In this document: in pieces, positions 22,501-33,421 of the stretch
Layout: each line of letters starts with the position of its first letter
How positions within the stretch are numbered: position 1 is the stretch's first letter
Source of the DNA: Hemerocallis citrina
Lineage: Eukaryota > Streptophyta > Magnoliopsida > Asparagales > Asphodelaceae
Direction of reading: 5' to 3'
DNA length: 64,000 nucleotides
Assembly: GCA_017893485.1 (NCBI GenBank)
Contig: CM030358.1
Span: forward strand, 151,231,368-151,295,367
Notes under the pieces: generated by a model
Database searches by the model: none
What the model was told of the DNA's origin: nothing
What the model saw: only the letters and a program-made list of their open reading frames with translations
Program-made: the position numbers and the translations under genes

Positions 22501-25500
22501 TGATCATGTAAACTTTGGGGAACATGATAGACAAGTTTAGAAGCATCAATTGGTGGACAGTAATCATGTGGTTTCATTCTAGATATAACAGTAGGAGGAT
22601 TATTTGGGATAGCAATAATCTCAGTTATTTGGCGATAACATCGATCACCGAGATATCAAACTCCCTATATTGAAACATTAATTAGCACTAATTGTAATCG
22701 GAATAAACATAAGCATTGAAACATTAACTTGATAATTTATTAACTGATCGCCATATTGAAAGATAACATGGTGGCGGGATAAGAATATCGCACATTGAAT
22801 ATCATACTTGCTCTCATATGATGATCCATTATATGGTTGCCATATAATAGATGCTGAGGACCTCATCTCCAACTGATTCCGGGATATGGAAATATTGTAA
22901 TGAATCAAATCGGTTCAACTCTGGTCCAAATTACTGCGATTCCACCGTGCAATTTTAGGTCGGATATCCACATTTTGTAAATGAATCGTAAAATCGATCG
23001 TTCTATCACTCATCGGTGTACAGATACTTCTGTATTCATAAGCCCAATACTAAAAAAAATGATAATTACTTAATTGCTTTAAAATTAAAATTATGTAGTA
23101 GAAATTTAGTAAACACCAGCTGAAAAAATTTAAAATTATGTATTATTGTTATTGTTACGACCTTAATATTATGTTGCAGAAATATTACCTTGAGTCCTTG
23201 CCATGGAGCATTAAATGCTTTTACTTTCAGTGTGCTACAAGAGTTCGGAGACAAATATAGCAATGCTAATGTGGGACTTCCCCAATCGTGCGTGCCCACT
23301 AAGTTTAGATCTTCAGATGCTGTAAGGAACCACATCTAACTACCGAAGAAGTATTGGGCAGAAGAAACTCACCCACAAAGTAAATGAAGAATGTTCTGAC
23401 TACTTTAATTGCCACTAGAGTATCTGTCTTAGCTGCTTCGATCCATTTCTTCCGAAAATACTTCTTCAAGAATGAGCAATGTATTCCATGAGATTTCCAA
23501 TCTTCTTGTGTAATCTCCTAAAAAAAACCGAGACTGGACAATATCGAAGGGGTATGCATCATCGTTACACGATGGTACATCACTGACTCAAATAGATAAT
23601 CCTGTTAACATTGCCCAGTCTAACGGGGTAAATCCCAACTCGATGCCTAGAAGGTGGAAAGTTTGGGTCGTGTCCCACAATCTCTCAACCAATGCCTCAA
23701 CAAGTCGCGCCGATGACTTCTAGGTATCGATAGTAAAAAAAGGTGGTAGCCGGCATTCTCGATCAATTGCTTAATTACCGGGACAACGCAAACTAACTTG
23801 GAAGCTTTTATCGGACCCTTCTAATTCCCTCTGAATGTAACAAATCCACCGATAGGATGCTCGGTAATACGCTGATGTACGTGTTGTCGATCGTTGACAG
23901 CTCTGCTCCACTCAGATGGATCGCTATAATTCACAGATGAATTCAATTCGTCTTTGCTTCTTTTGTTTGATTGTTCAGACTCAGCGTGACATCTTGATTT
24001 GATTCTGCCAATAAACCTTTTGATTGTCGACGCCATTTTTCTTAAACAAAATATTAATTGGAAGGGGAAGGAACAAATTTTGGATTAGGAAGAGAAGAAG
24101 TGTTGTTTCGATTGTATATGAATCTGTGGAGGCTCATATGTCCAATTTATAGTAGCAAAAATTAAAACCAAGGGTAAAAACGACATTTCACATTTAAATG
24201 AGCATGGGGGCTAAAATTATTACACTTTAAAAAAGAAAAAAATAGTTGGACAACGGATCGAAGTCTCGTCCGATTGCGCAAATCGCTCTGCAAGCCAAGG
24301 ATGGGACGTCATGCCCCGTTTGGCATTTTTTTTTTACCCACTTGGGACGGTACATGTTGTATCATCGCACCAAAATTTTTAGAAAAATTTTGCGAGATGA
24401 CATGCAATTTTTTTTTAAAAATGTTGAGGGACGGTGATGTCCCGTTTGATTCAATACTTTTTTTTTCGATCCAGATATCACACGATACAACATGTATCGT
24501 CTGTTTCAAAATTTGACAAATTATAGCAAACAACCATTGCAGACAATCTACCTATTTTCTATTTCTCATTTTGCCATTTTCTCATATTTGTGAAAAACCA
24601 TTGTGGATGCTCTTACTGCAAGATGGATTAAGACTCCACCCCTCTACTGTAGCAAAGATTTCCCCTTTTAACAATTTGAACTATGATGTTCACTTTTTGT
24701 GATCTTTTTCAGAACAAGCAATCTATTTACCGTATTAGGAAACAATACTGACCAAATGAAAGGATATGAAGTATGAGCAATGCCCATTTGCTCAACATTA
24801 AGAATCCACATTCAACAACCCTTTTGGTCCTGAGAAACCAAAAGTGACCTATATCAATCATCTATTGTTGGACCAGAGATTAACTAGGTAAGATAGAAGT
24901 AAACAAGGCTATCCTCACTGGGCTGGTCCTGAGTTCACGGGGGATCGAGGCGAACTCCCGAAATGTGGCCCCCAAACATACTTGTTTTTAAAATTTTGTA
25001 AAAAAAAATTTGTAATTTTTTGTGTGCTACAATTCTGAAAATTTGGAGAAAAAAACCCTGATATTATATATATATATATATAGGTAGTGTTCTAAAAATC
25101 CTTCTAGGTGGCCGCCTAGGTCCTGCCTAGGCGCTACGCCGTCTCCAGCCGACTCGCCTAGGGCCTGGACCTTTAAAAAAATCGGTTTGGCTACCTAGTC
25201 GGGTCTGGGCGGAATTTTTTGTGTTAAGTGATCCGGCTCACGTAAATCCTCACATCCTAAAAACCGCCGATCCCCGCTCTCTCTCTCTCTTTCTCTCCCA
25301 TCCCAAAAAATTTCTAAATCAGAAATCCCCTAAATCGTTCATGTTTTCCCATAATCCTCAAAATCTCAAATCGATAGCCCCTCTCTCATTGGAATCTTGA
25401 AAATGGGCAATACGCAAAACAAGCGCTTTAGCATTGAGCTAATTCTCATTGATGGATTTTTCAGTTATTTTTTAGTATTACATATATCTTGTATTGTATG

Positions 25501-27462
25501 CAATATTATATTCTTATAAATAATTTTAAAATATATTAAAAAAATTGTCTAGCGCCTAACCGCCTACGCCCCACTTACAAGGTCTAGGTGCTAAGCCCCC
25601 ATCGGCCATCCGACTATTTCTAGCGACATTTAAACATTGTATATAGGTAAAGAAAAATGCATATATAAAAAATTGCACACTGTTCAAGGAAAAATACGAT
25701 ATTTTATTATTACAAATCCCCTAGCCCAAGAACTATATAAAAAAAAGCCCAAAAATTTTAATTTGGGGGCCCCTAAATATATTGTAATTTAACTTCACGT
25801 ACAAAATACGTATATATATTTATAAGAGAAATAAAATTTGGGGCCCCTAAAAATGCAAAAAAAGAATCGGGGGCCCGAGGCGGCCACCTCTCCGGCCACT
25901 ACCTTGGGGCCGGCCCTGTATCCCCACTAAGTTAGTTTGTAATGACACCCAACGGTTGCAAGAAGTGTCATGGGATCTGATTCTAGTGCTCGCAATCTTG
26001 ATCACACAAGGAAAAGAAATAAATTTGGCAATATTTTTTTTTAATTGATCCAAAGCTAATTGCAATGTGCTTTTTTTTAGGCCTTTTATAGTTCTCCCAT
26101 GATCAAAATGTAATTAACCAACTTAGGTAACTACTTATTTCGTGAATCCAAAGTTCCAAACTAAACAAGAAACTATTAAGAATTAAAATAAATAATACAC
26201 AAAAAGTAGTAAAAAAAATATATGAGAAAATCATGTTGTCGGAACATGCCCCCATAACTAAAATGTCTGAGTTCATGCTGGAACTTGCTGGAGTTGTTGT
26301 TGAGCTCTGATTTGAAAGAGAAAGTTTAGCAATGGATGCTTCTAAGCTTACAAGTAAAAACTGAGGAAGAGGATAGGTAGAAGATGAGCAACCATGGAGA
26401 CTCTTTTTCATCTCGATTTAATAATTATCGTAACTGATTAGATCTCCTAATAAAAACTCCACATGCTTGACCCACTCCAATACCGACCTCTTCTCTTTCT
26501 CAGTTCATTCCATAGAGATATTATTGCTAAGTTCTCCGCTACGAAGCACGGATATGGGTACGGGGTGCGGGTACGACACAACACGGGTACAGGGATACAT
26601 GATTTTACAAAAAAATTGGATACGGGTGCAGTGGTGGGTACATTAAATATAAAATAATTTATATTATATTTGTAAATTAAAAAATATTTTTCTTGTTAAA
26701 AATGTAAACATGTAAACCATTTCATAGAACTATAAGAATACATTATAATTATGAGCATTTTAAAGAAAAGAAATGATAATCTAACTATCAAATCTTTGGG
26801 TAGTCTTGTTTTGTGTTTGAGCATTATTGTAAACAACAAAATTTTGAAATTCCTCTAGGACCTCATGTATTTATCTAAATATAATTGTGTCTGAAAGTTG
26901 CAAAAATTGCATTCAAAAATTGGGTGCTCCTTGGGTACGCACCCGGGAGTACCCAAGGAGTATCAATATCTAATATGCACCCAACAAGGGTATATCGGCC
27001 ATTTGGAAGTATTCGTGCTTCCTAGGTTCTCCCCTTACTCCGCCTCCTCTCCTCTTTTGCCACCCCATTAACCCCAAAGATCCTTGGAAACACTCCTCTT
27101 TTTGTCGCCTAAGAATCCTTACTCGGGCCTTCGAGTCCTTGATATAGAAAAAAAGTTCTCAATAAGGTCTGCATATGTTACTCTAACAACAAGCAACTCT
27201 TCTCAGCACATTGGCAACACACTCCTTGAACAAGGACCAATTTTAGGTATGGATGCTATGGAACTGATTTCAAAGATGGAGATTTTTTTTCTTCTTTTCT
27301 TTGGCTTTCGTGGTATCCTCTGCATCTACATAGCCATGAGGAAGGAGGATAACACAAATTGCTAGGGGTTTATTGTTTGGTGAGGGGCTAGGTGAGGCGA
27401 ACTTATGAATAGTTTTAGGATTTCTTATCACATCCCTTACATTAAAGGGAAACTTGTAGAGA

Positions 27463-27495
<33 letters not shown>

Positions 27496-27739
27496 ATGTG
27501 TGTGTGTGTGTTGGCGTTGTTGTTGTTGAGTTCATTAATTCTAAATGTTTGAGAGAAATTTTTGTCTCTCTCCATTCATTTTGTGAAATTTTGATCAATC
27601 TTTATCCATTCTCAACACACAGAAAGCCAAAAAAAAAAAAATGCAAGTCATGTAGAAGTTTCACCTTAACACAAAACATGTGATGCTCATCACATGTTTT
27701 GCTCGCTTTCTCTTTCTCCTGTCATGACATGTTTTACTC

Positions 27740-27800
<61 letters not shown>

Positions 27801-30800
27801 CATGCACTATACACAGTTGAGACTAACAATTCAATTTCATTCAAATCTTCAGAATTAATTCACTCAATAACATGACAAAAAAGCAAAAAAATAACGAATT
27901 CAAGTCATTTATAGAAGTTTCACATTAATGGAAAACATGTGATAAGAAGTCCTCAATCCCCAATAAGCTTGATTCAATAATAATGTTTCAAAAGTAGGAT
28001 TTGTATTTACTTTTACGATTTTCTTTCAAATTGAAGTGGTGAGATGTACTGGGCGATCTCACCAAAAAATTGTGGTCGGAAGCCGTTGAAAAGCCCACAA
28101 TAAAAAGAACTTTGAGAGAAATTTTTGAAATTAGATTAATAGATAATTGATTAAAATACCCATAAGCTATTTTTATGTGCATGTATCTTAAAAAAAAGGT
28201 AAATCTTATATTGACTAATTCATCTTTCCCATATTGGCAAATTTGACTGACACTTCGATTAGAATATAAGCTCATACTTCTAGTAGTAGTATTGATTGTA
28301 TTCCTTCCTCTCTATTTTGGGTTAGTGATCATACCCTTGAATTATCATTATCCTAGTGCAAACAAGAACAATGGAGTGCCAGATCTTGCTCTAGTACTCG
28401 TGATGTTGACTGACTGATTCCACATGCAAGAATAATAAATGTATCAATAAATTCTTTTTTTTGTTGTTTAACTTTGATTACAGTATACTTTTTTAGGCCT
28501 ATATAGTTTGACCAAAATCAGATCTTAATCGAACTTAAGTAATGTGTTTAATGAATCCAACCTAAACAAGAAATTGCTAACAAGGAAAATACATGAACTA
28601 AATAAGAAAGGACTAAAAAAGGAAAGCAAAGAACTGAAATTATTTAAGAAAATGATGTTGTAGTGCCTTAAGGTTGACAAAAGGTCGGGCTTGTGCCAGA
28701 TTTAGACAAACAACAATTCAGTCCCGCTTAATTTTCTCAAGTCTAAACCCAACCCTTATTTCATTCGAACTATGTATTATTAATCCAAGCCCAAGCCAAA
28801 CTAAGGACTAAAAAACGAGCATGTAAGAATTATTTAAAATTGCGATGCCAAAATGATGCTTTAAATTTTCAAACAATAATTAATCCATATTTAGCATTTA
28901 TGTACATTAATCGATGACTCTTACATGGTTTTATCAGAGTTTAAAACATTGGGCGGAGAACCATGAGTCAATTGGGTTATGTAATAATTCAATTAGGTTT
29001 TTCGGGGGAAAGAAAAACAGTATGGTAGTTGTAAAAAATTTCCATAATCTCTATTGTATTCTCATAATTCTCTTAATGAAGCAAGATTAACCTAGATGAA
29101 TCATTTTGTTATTGGAGTGAAAGGTAAGACGACATTAAACATGATTACCCCCAATAAGCTAGTTTGTCATGACCCCTAGCACATGGGGAAAAAAAGTCTC
29201 TTGTGGGATCTCACTCGAGTGCTTGTGCACCTGCCAGGAAAGGAAGTAAATTTAAATATTTTCATTAACCTGATGTTTATTGCAATGTATTTTATAGGCC
29301 TTTTATTGTTCATCCAATATTAGAATTGAAGTAACCAACGTAGGTAACATCTTCTTTGGTGAATCCAACTAAACTATAAACTATTATGTATGAAAATAAT
29401 CAAAATATATAATAGACAAGAAATAATTAAAAAGATTGAAGAAATATTAAGTTGCTAACTTGCCCGCACCTACCAACTTAATTAAAATGTTTGAATTTGA
29501 GCATGAATTTGCTCCAATAATCTTTAGATTATTGGCATGTTGGAGAGGTTTTTTGGAAGAGAATTTTTTACCAATGAATTAATGCTTCTCATTATACAAG
29601 CAAAAAAAAAAAGGAAAAGGAGGTGGAGAAAAGCCTGCATTGGTTATTCTCATTCCAAATCATCTTCACATCACCCTGGCTCACACCCCGGAAAAACCCT
29701 AATTTTAGGAATAAATGCTATGGAATAAAGGTTAAAGGACGGAAGAATTATTCAACATTGCTGCGCCAAAATGATGCTTTGTATCGGTAAATTAATATTT
29801 CGAACAATAATTAAAGCATATTTAGTAGGGATGACGCTTGAAAACTTTCACCACTGAGTTGTGTACCTCAGATGGTAAGGGTTTGGCATGGAAAAAGGGA
29901 GGTCTCAAGTTCGAGACCAGTCTCCGTGAAATTTTCTTTGCGAGTCTCCATGAAATTTTCTTTGCAACTACTTGAGGTTGTGACAGTGAAAACAATGAAT
30001 TTTTTCCTGTTTCTTTGAATTTATGTCTTCTTCTCATTTCTAGTAGAACTGTATCCTCATATGAAGAAAGTGTTCTTCCAATGCTAACAAAATCGGTTGT
30101 TGTTTCTAAGTATACAGTTCTGTTAGGAAAAGTGGAATACTACTTGCATTTTCTATGCTACTACCCACATACCAGATAAGCTTGTACTTATGGTATAACA
30201 GGGCTTTGTACTGCAAACAATTGGTTTGATCTAACTGTGATTGCAAAGAACTCCTTTTGATACAACTGCCACTTAGTGCATCTGTGGTCGTTGAGACTCA
30301 AAATTTCCATATTTGGCATATAGAGATAGGAATTTTGACTTCGGGCTATAGTCGTTTCAACTCAAAAATTGATCAGACACAAGATCAAGATGTTCTTTGG
30401 TCCCCAATTTTTTTTTTATTAAAAAAAATTATCCGAGAATTTTTTTTAGAAACAAAATCTTGATCGGACACAAGATGATCTTGTGTCAGAATTTTTTTTA
30501 AAAAATTTTTGATCGAACGCTAAATCATCTTGCGTCCGAACAAATAAACTATGATTTTTTTTTAATGACGCTAAATCATCTTTCGATTGCTATATTTTGG
30601 AAATTCATATTTCTCCCCTTAAATATGGAAGGCTGTTGTTCCTCAAAACTCAAAATTCCCAAATATAGGGAATGACTGCAGCACTATTTTTTTCATTTTT
30701 TTTTCCTTCAAATTTTGGAAATATAGGGAATGACTACAGATGCCCTTATGGCCTATATTCTGCATGTTAAGTTGCTATAAATTGCGCTGCCCTCAATGTG

Positions 30801-31452
30801 AGTCAAATCATTCATCTCCATTATAGACAATGGCAGATTATGAATGTGGAATGAAATTTTGGGAGAGATCTTAAAAAAGAGGTGAGAGGACTTTTGTTAC
30901 AGTAGTAATCGGGAAAAAAAGGAAAAACAAACAGCTGAAATTGCAGTAGCTGAAGCTGATTTTCCTGCTATTGCACTTGCTCACAAATCCAGTGTAATGC
31001 AACTGTGCTTGGAGCTTTCCAAACAGGATATGTGATGCTTGGATTAACAGCGGAAACTTTTTAGATATGAAATGCAAAGATCGGTTTTTTCCCCTTGTTT
31101 TTGCATTTAGTTTCCTTCATGAATTTTCCCGTTACCTGCAGTTTATGTTCTGACAAGGACATGGAAGCAGAAGTCAGACGAGAAAGATGAGGAGGTCACA
31201 ACGAAGGAACCTCCATCTCCATCTGCGAGCACAGAAGCTTCTGTCTCTTTGAAAACCGTGCCAACCGAGTCTAGTCCTCCTGTAAGGGTTTGTCCTCCTA
31301 TTCCGGAACATAACCAGCGTGAGCTATTCAAGTGGATTTTAGAAGAGAAGAGGAAGATGAAGCCTAGAGATTCTTGGGAGAAGCAAAGGATTGACGAAGA
31401 GAAAGCTCTTCTGAAACAAATCATTCAAGCTGATTCCGCAGCAAGCTTGTAA
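19565..31452 (+). CDS. Conserved-looking plant small membrane protein, two exons (19565-19667; 31142-31452)
   Basis: Exon 1 encodes MASPPPPPSSQSAIKRSFLR and runs to a GT donor (GGAG|GTAAAT) at 19668. Exon 2 opens after TTACCTGCAG at 31142 and runs to TAA at 31450-31452. Joining is phase-compatible (one base of a Val codon in exon 1) and rebuilds one hydrophobic segment, about residues 22-40, spanning the junction: strong evidence that these two exons belong together. The product is 137 residues: a short Pro/Ser-rich, basic N-terminus, one membrane helix, an acidic/Ser-Pro linker, and a charged C-terminus including RELFKWILEEKRKMKP and DEEKALLKQII. No catalytic motif is visible. The basic N-terminus before the helix would suit an organelle membrane protein, but that is a guess. 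The 11.47-kb intron is almost all transposons. An acceptor-like TTTGATTACAG at 19508 may mark a 5'UTR intron. Confidence 0.75.
20668..21712 (+). pseudogene. Plant mobile domain gene fragment, inverted-duplicate copy
   Basis: Starts MVSTIKRFISRVKSRCHAES and shows GGFVTFRGNWKGPIKAFKLV, then THTFHLPGGELEFHPLDWAM and LTGLSIRVGDVPP, the plant mobile domain (PMD) signature also found in MAIN-like proteins. Several stops (around 20814, 20828 and 21023) break it. It covers exon 1, the first intron and the start of exon 2, and stops where the inverted duplication ends. The complete-length but also broken copy runs the other way at 24036-21930. Confidence 0.75.
21930..24036 (-). pseudogene. Plant mobile domain (PMD) gene, full-length but broken copy
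   Basis: The minus-strand start is MASTIKRFIGRIKSRCHAES at 24036. The PMD block follows with stops and frameshifts, then FLKKYFRKKWIEAAKT and FIYFVGEFLLPNTSSVVRCG. An intron (GTAATATTT near 23191 to an AG near 23051) leads to YWAYEYRSICTPMSDRTIDF. Further C-terminal exons follow: MKPHDYCPPIDASKLVYHVP down to 22209, then LRDYVPPIAVLGRRSVS to about 21930. PMD proteins are found in plant transposons and in host silencing factors. Here the gene is clearly cargo or the former protein of the element and can no longer be translated. Confidence 0.75.
24613..24917. other. Intron sequence between elements, nothing recognised
   Basis: About 300 bp of AT-rich sequence between the fold-back element and the hAT-like element; presumably original intron. 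Confidence 0.5.
24918..25918. mobile_element. hAT-like non-autonomous element, 1.0 kb
   Basis: Flanked by an 8-bp duplication with one change (TATCCTCA at 24910-24917, TATCCCCA at 25919-25926), the hAT hallmark. Ends are CTGGGCTGGTCCTGAG on the left and, reverse complemented, CAGGGCCGGCCCCAAG on the right. Subterminal GGGGGCCCGAGGCGGCC and AACTCCCGAAATG recur in the element that spans 31937-43046, so they are one family. No ORF. A second element is nested at 25087-25639. Confidence 0.8.
25087..25639. mobile_element. Nested MULE-like inverted-repeat element, 553 bp
   Basis: Flanked by a 10-bp direct repeat TATATAGGTA (25077-25086 and 25640-25649). Ends are GTGTTCTAAAAATCC and, reverse complemented, CAATGTTTAAATGTCG. 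Inside are CCGCCTAGG/CCTAGGCG palindromes near both ends. A duplication of 9-10 bp suits Mutator-like elements, though part of it lies in a TA microsatellite. Confidence 0.6.
26539..27025. mobile_element. hAT-type MITE, 487 bp
   Basis: The 8-bp duplication is GTTCTCCG (26531-26538) and GTTCTCCC (27026-27033), one change. Termini are CTACGAAGCACGGATA and, reverse complemented, CTAGGAAGCACGAATA. Internal GGGTACGGG-type short repeats lie at the left end and GGGTACGCACCCGGGAG at the right. Confidence 0.75.
27463..27489. repeat. Poly-T run
   Basis: About 26 T in a row, then a short GTGTGT tract (27499-27511). Confidence 0.9.
27738..27798. repeat. (TC)n(AC)n compound microsatellite
   Basis: About 11 TC units followed by about 18 AC units. 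Confidence 0.95.
29853..30000 (+). mobile_element. SINE-like sequence with tRNA-type internal promoter
   Basis: A-box-like ACCTCAGATGGTAAGG and B-box-like GTTCGAGACC are about 35 bp apart, as in tRNA-derived SINEs. The 3' side carries a TGAAATTTTCTTTGC duplication. No clean poly-A or target duplication was found, and it is not a tRNA because there is no cloverleaf. Confidence 0.45.
30276..30745. mobile_element. Palindrome-bearing PIF/Harbinger-like MITE, 470 bp
   Basis: Flanked by TTA on both sides (30273-30275 and 30746-30748). Ends are GTGCATCTGTGGTCGTT and, reverse complemented, GGGCATCTGTAGTCATT. Inside, ACACAAGATGATCTTGTGT near 30470 is a perfect-arm palindrome, with weaker versions at about 30375, 30520 and 30570. 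It lies 400 bp before the last exon of the host gene. Confidence 0.75.
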
Positions 31453-31936
31453 TAACCTTGTTTTTTCATCACATGCAAAATTCATATATTTTGATAGAAC
31501 TCCTATAGAACTATAAAGCTTTATGCGGTAGATCCTCAAAAGGTCAAAAATACCTTTGGTCAAATCTGGAGTGATAATACAGCTTAAAATTTTGTGAGGC
31601 TGTATCAGAAGATAAAGTGTTCAGGCCTATCTCAAAACCAAAAGTTATTTAAAAATCGCTTTGATATTTTTTCAGAATGGCTGTACTTTTTCTGTTAAGT
31701 TGTAACCACTGCGGTTTTGCTTTTTTCGGTGAATGTCTACTGCTTAGATTGACCTGGAGTTTGGATTGTACTTTGTCTCGAGCTTTCTCTATTTGGAGAT
31801 TTTGGATTAAAATCATATTTAAGAGTTGAGATCGTGGTCGGGATGTATCATTTTCTTAATTGTTCTGTCACACGTCAGGGATATTAATGGATATTACTAT
31901 GCATCGAGGTGTGGAAAATGCCGCAATGTAGCCTTA
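31453..31936 (+). other. 3'UTR and downstream sequence of the host gene
   Basis: T-rich sequence after the stop codon with no ORF. No single canonical AATAAA stands out, so the poly-A site is not assigned. Confidence 0.5.
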
Positions 31937-31954
31937 CTGGCCCCGAGAAGATTA

Positions 31955-32727
31955 GAGCATCCACAGTCGTTTGCTTTATTGCCATTTTTTCCATTTTTTT
32001 TCTACTGTAGCGCTCGTAGTCGTTTGCCATTTTGCCATTTTTTGGCAAAAGCGCTACAGTAGATACGGGGATATAGCAATCGAAATAGCAATATGCATAT
32101 TATAGCGGACGAAACATGATGTTTCGTCTGGATTATTTTATTATTTTCTAAATTGGTCGGGCGAAACATGATGTTTCGTCCGAATTAAAATAAATTAAAT
32201 AAACCGAAAAAAATAACAGTCCAGTTTGAGACGAAACATGATGTTTCGTCCCAATCCCATTTTAAAAAAATGAGTAAATTTTAAAATTTTTTTGCAATTA
32301 TTTAAGTTGATTTTGCAATTTTTTTAATTGTTTTTGCAAAAAAAAATTACAATATGTTCAAAAAAAAAAATTTTGCAATTTTTTTTTTTCAAAAAAACCC
32401 CCCGGAAATTCCGGACGAAACATGGTGTTTCGTCCAGATTCTGGGCCACCTTTTTGGAATTTTTTGTAATATTATTTAATTGTTTTTGCAATTTTTTAAT
32501 TGTTTTTGCAAATATTATTTACAAACAATTTTTAAAATTTGTTTTTTGCAAATTTTTTTTGCAAAAAAAAACCTTCAATTTTTTTCAATTTTTGGGACGA
32601 AACATCATGTTTCGTTTCAGCCATTTTTTGCCATTTTTTTGCCAATTGACGACTGTGCGTGCTCATCGAATTGGATTGCTAAAAAATGCATTTTGCCATT
32701 TTTTAGCATCAACGACTGTGGATGCTC
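31955..32727. mobile_element. Palindrome-bearing PIF/Harbinger-like MITE, 773 bp
   Basis: The ends GAGCATCCACAGTCGTTTGC and, reverse complemented, GAGCATCCACAGTCGTTGAT are flanked by TTA (31952-31954) and CTA (32728-32730). Five internal palindromes of the form ACGAAACATGATGTTTCGT lie near 32105, 32160, 32229, 32411 and 32593. GCGCTACAGTAG pairs with CTACTGTAGCGC near the left end. No ORF. Confidence 0.8.
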
Positions 32728-32838
32728 CTACGGGGTCTAAGGCGAGAACTCCCGAAATGGAACCTCCATACAAAATTTATTTTTAAAAAATGAAAAAGTT
32801 TATGGGGTTTTTTTCCCTACAATTTTTTAAAACTGATA

Positions 32839-33249
32839 TCTCTAATTTCTAATATTATAAAATTTCTAATATTATAATGGGAGAGTTGGAGTTGTAATGT
32901 TGTCAACATTCAAACTCGTATGTTGCACGTGCAACTCCAACTCTCCCATTAATTACAACAAAAACAAACAAATAAAAAAAATTCACCTATTTAAAAAATG
33001 CAACACACGTGCAAAACAATATTATAATATTTTTTTAACACTAAACATACACACATGTTGCACGTACAACTCGAATTCTACTTATAAACACGTACATTGC
33101 ACGTACAAATTGTAGCTTTTCCTTCAAAATATTTTTACCAATTACGTGCAACGCATGTCCAATTCCAAAACTATTTCTTAACACGTAAATCGCACGTAAA
33201 AATCCTCCAACTCTTATCAAAATGTGCATACGCACGTGAAAAACACTAG
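32839..33249 (+). mobile_element. Probable small non-autonomous Helitron
   Basis: A candidate 5' end TCTCTAATTTCTAATATT follows an A (32838). The 3' end is CACTAG followed by T (33250), with a small GTGCATACGCAC hairpin about 12 bp before it. Internally, repeated TTGCACGTRCAAC motifs and TTGGAGTTG/CAACTCCAA are present. The hairpin stem is short, so the call is tentative. Confidence 0.4.
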
Positions 33250-33369
33250 TATATATAAAGAAATAGATTGAGATTTAGGGATTTGAGAAAAAAGAATTCC
33301 ATACAAATTGAAGCCCAACTAAAATAAGCCGGTCCAATTACTAATTTTAAAAACAAAAACCCAAAAAAT

Positions 33370-33390
33370 TTAATTTCCCCCCCTCCCCCC

Positions 33391-33410
<20 letters not shown>
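33370..33410. repeat. Poly-C run (about 38 C, one T)
   Basis: Runs of C at about 33378-33384 and 33386-33411. The opposite strand could form a G-quadruplex. Length in an assembly is unreliable. Confidence 0.9.

Positions 33411-33421
<11 letters not shown>

Larger units (their letters stand above)
20045..24612. mobile_element. 4.57-kb fold-back transposon carrying plant mobile domain gene sequences
   Basis: The ends are GAGCATCTACAATGG on the left and the complement of GAGCATCCACAATGG on the right, flanked by a 3-bp direct repeat TTA (20042-20044 and 24613-24615). The first 1.67 kb (to about 21712) is repeated in inverse at about 22973-24612; the spacer is 1.26 kb. Palindromes such as GGAACATGTTGTTCC occur near both ends. 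The TTA duplication and GAGCATCC-type termini suit PIF/Harbinger-like elements, but no Harbinger transposase was seen. It lies inside the large intron of the host gene. Confidence 0.85.
25919..29830. repeat. Three diverged copies of a ~500-700 bp intronic segment
   Basis: Segments at about 25920-26440, 28340-28900 and 29150-29830 share, in order, CCCCAATAAGCTAGTTTGT-type starts, GTGGGATCT, AGTGCT(C/T)G, TAGGCCTTTTAT, GGTAAC and GTGAATCCAA. The last two also share CCAAAATGATGCTTT. Identity is perhaps 60-75% by eye. An open frame at 26411-26103 on the minus strand (MKKSLHGCSSSTYPLP...) is not kept in the other copies, so I do not call a gene. Confidence 0.5.

Noticed and set aside
26103..26411. 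Minus-strand frame MKKSLHGCSSSTYPLP, 102 codons
   Set aside because: Looks peptide-like at first, but the frame is not kept in the two related segments nearby and it has no recognised family.
29853..29935. Possible tRNA gene
   Set aside because: A and B boxes are present, but no acceptor stem or anticodon arm can be drawn; SINE-like instead.
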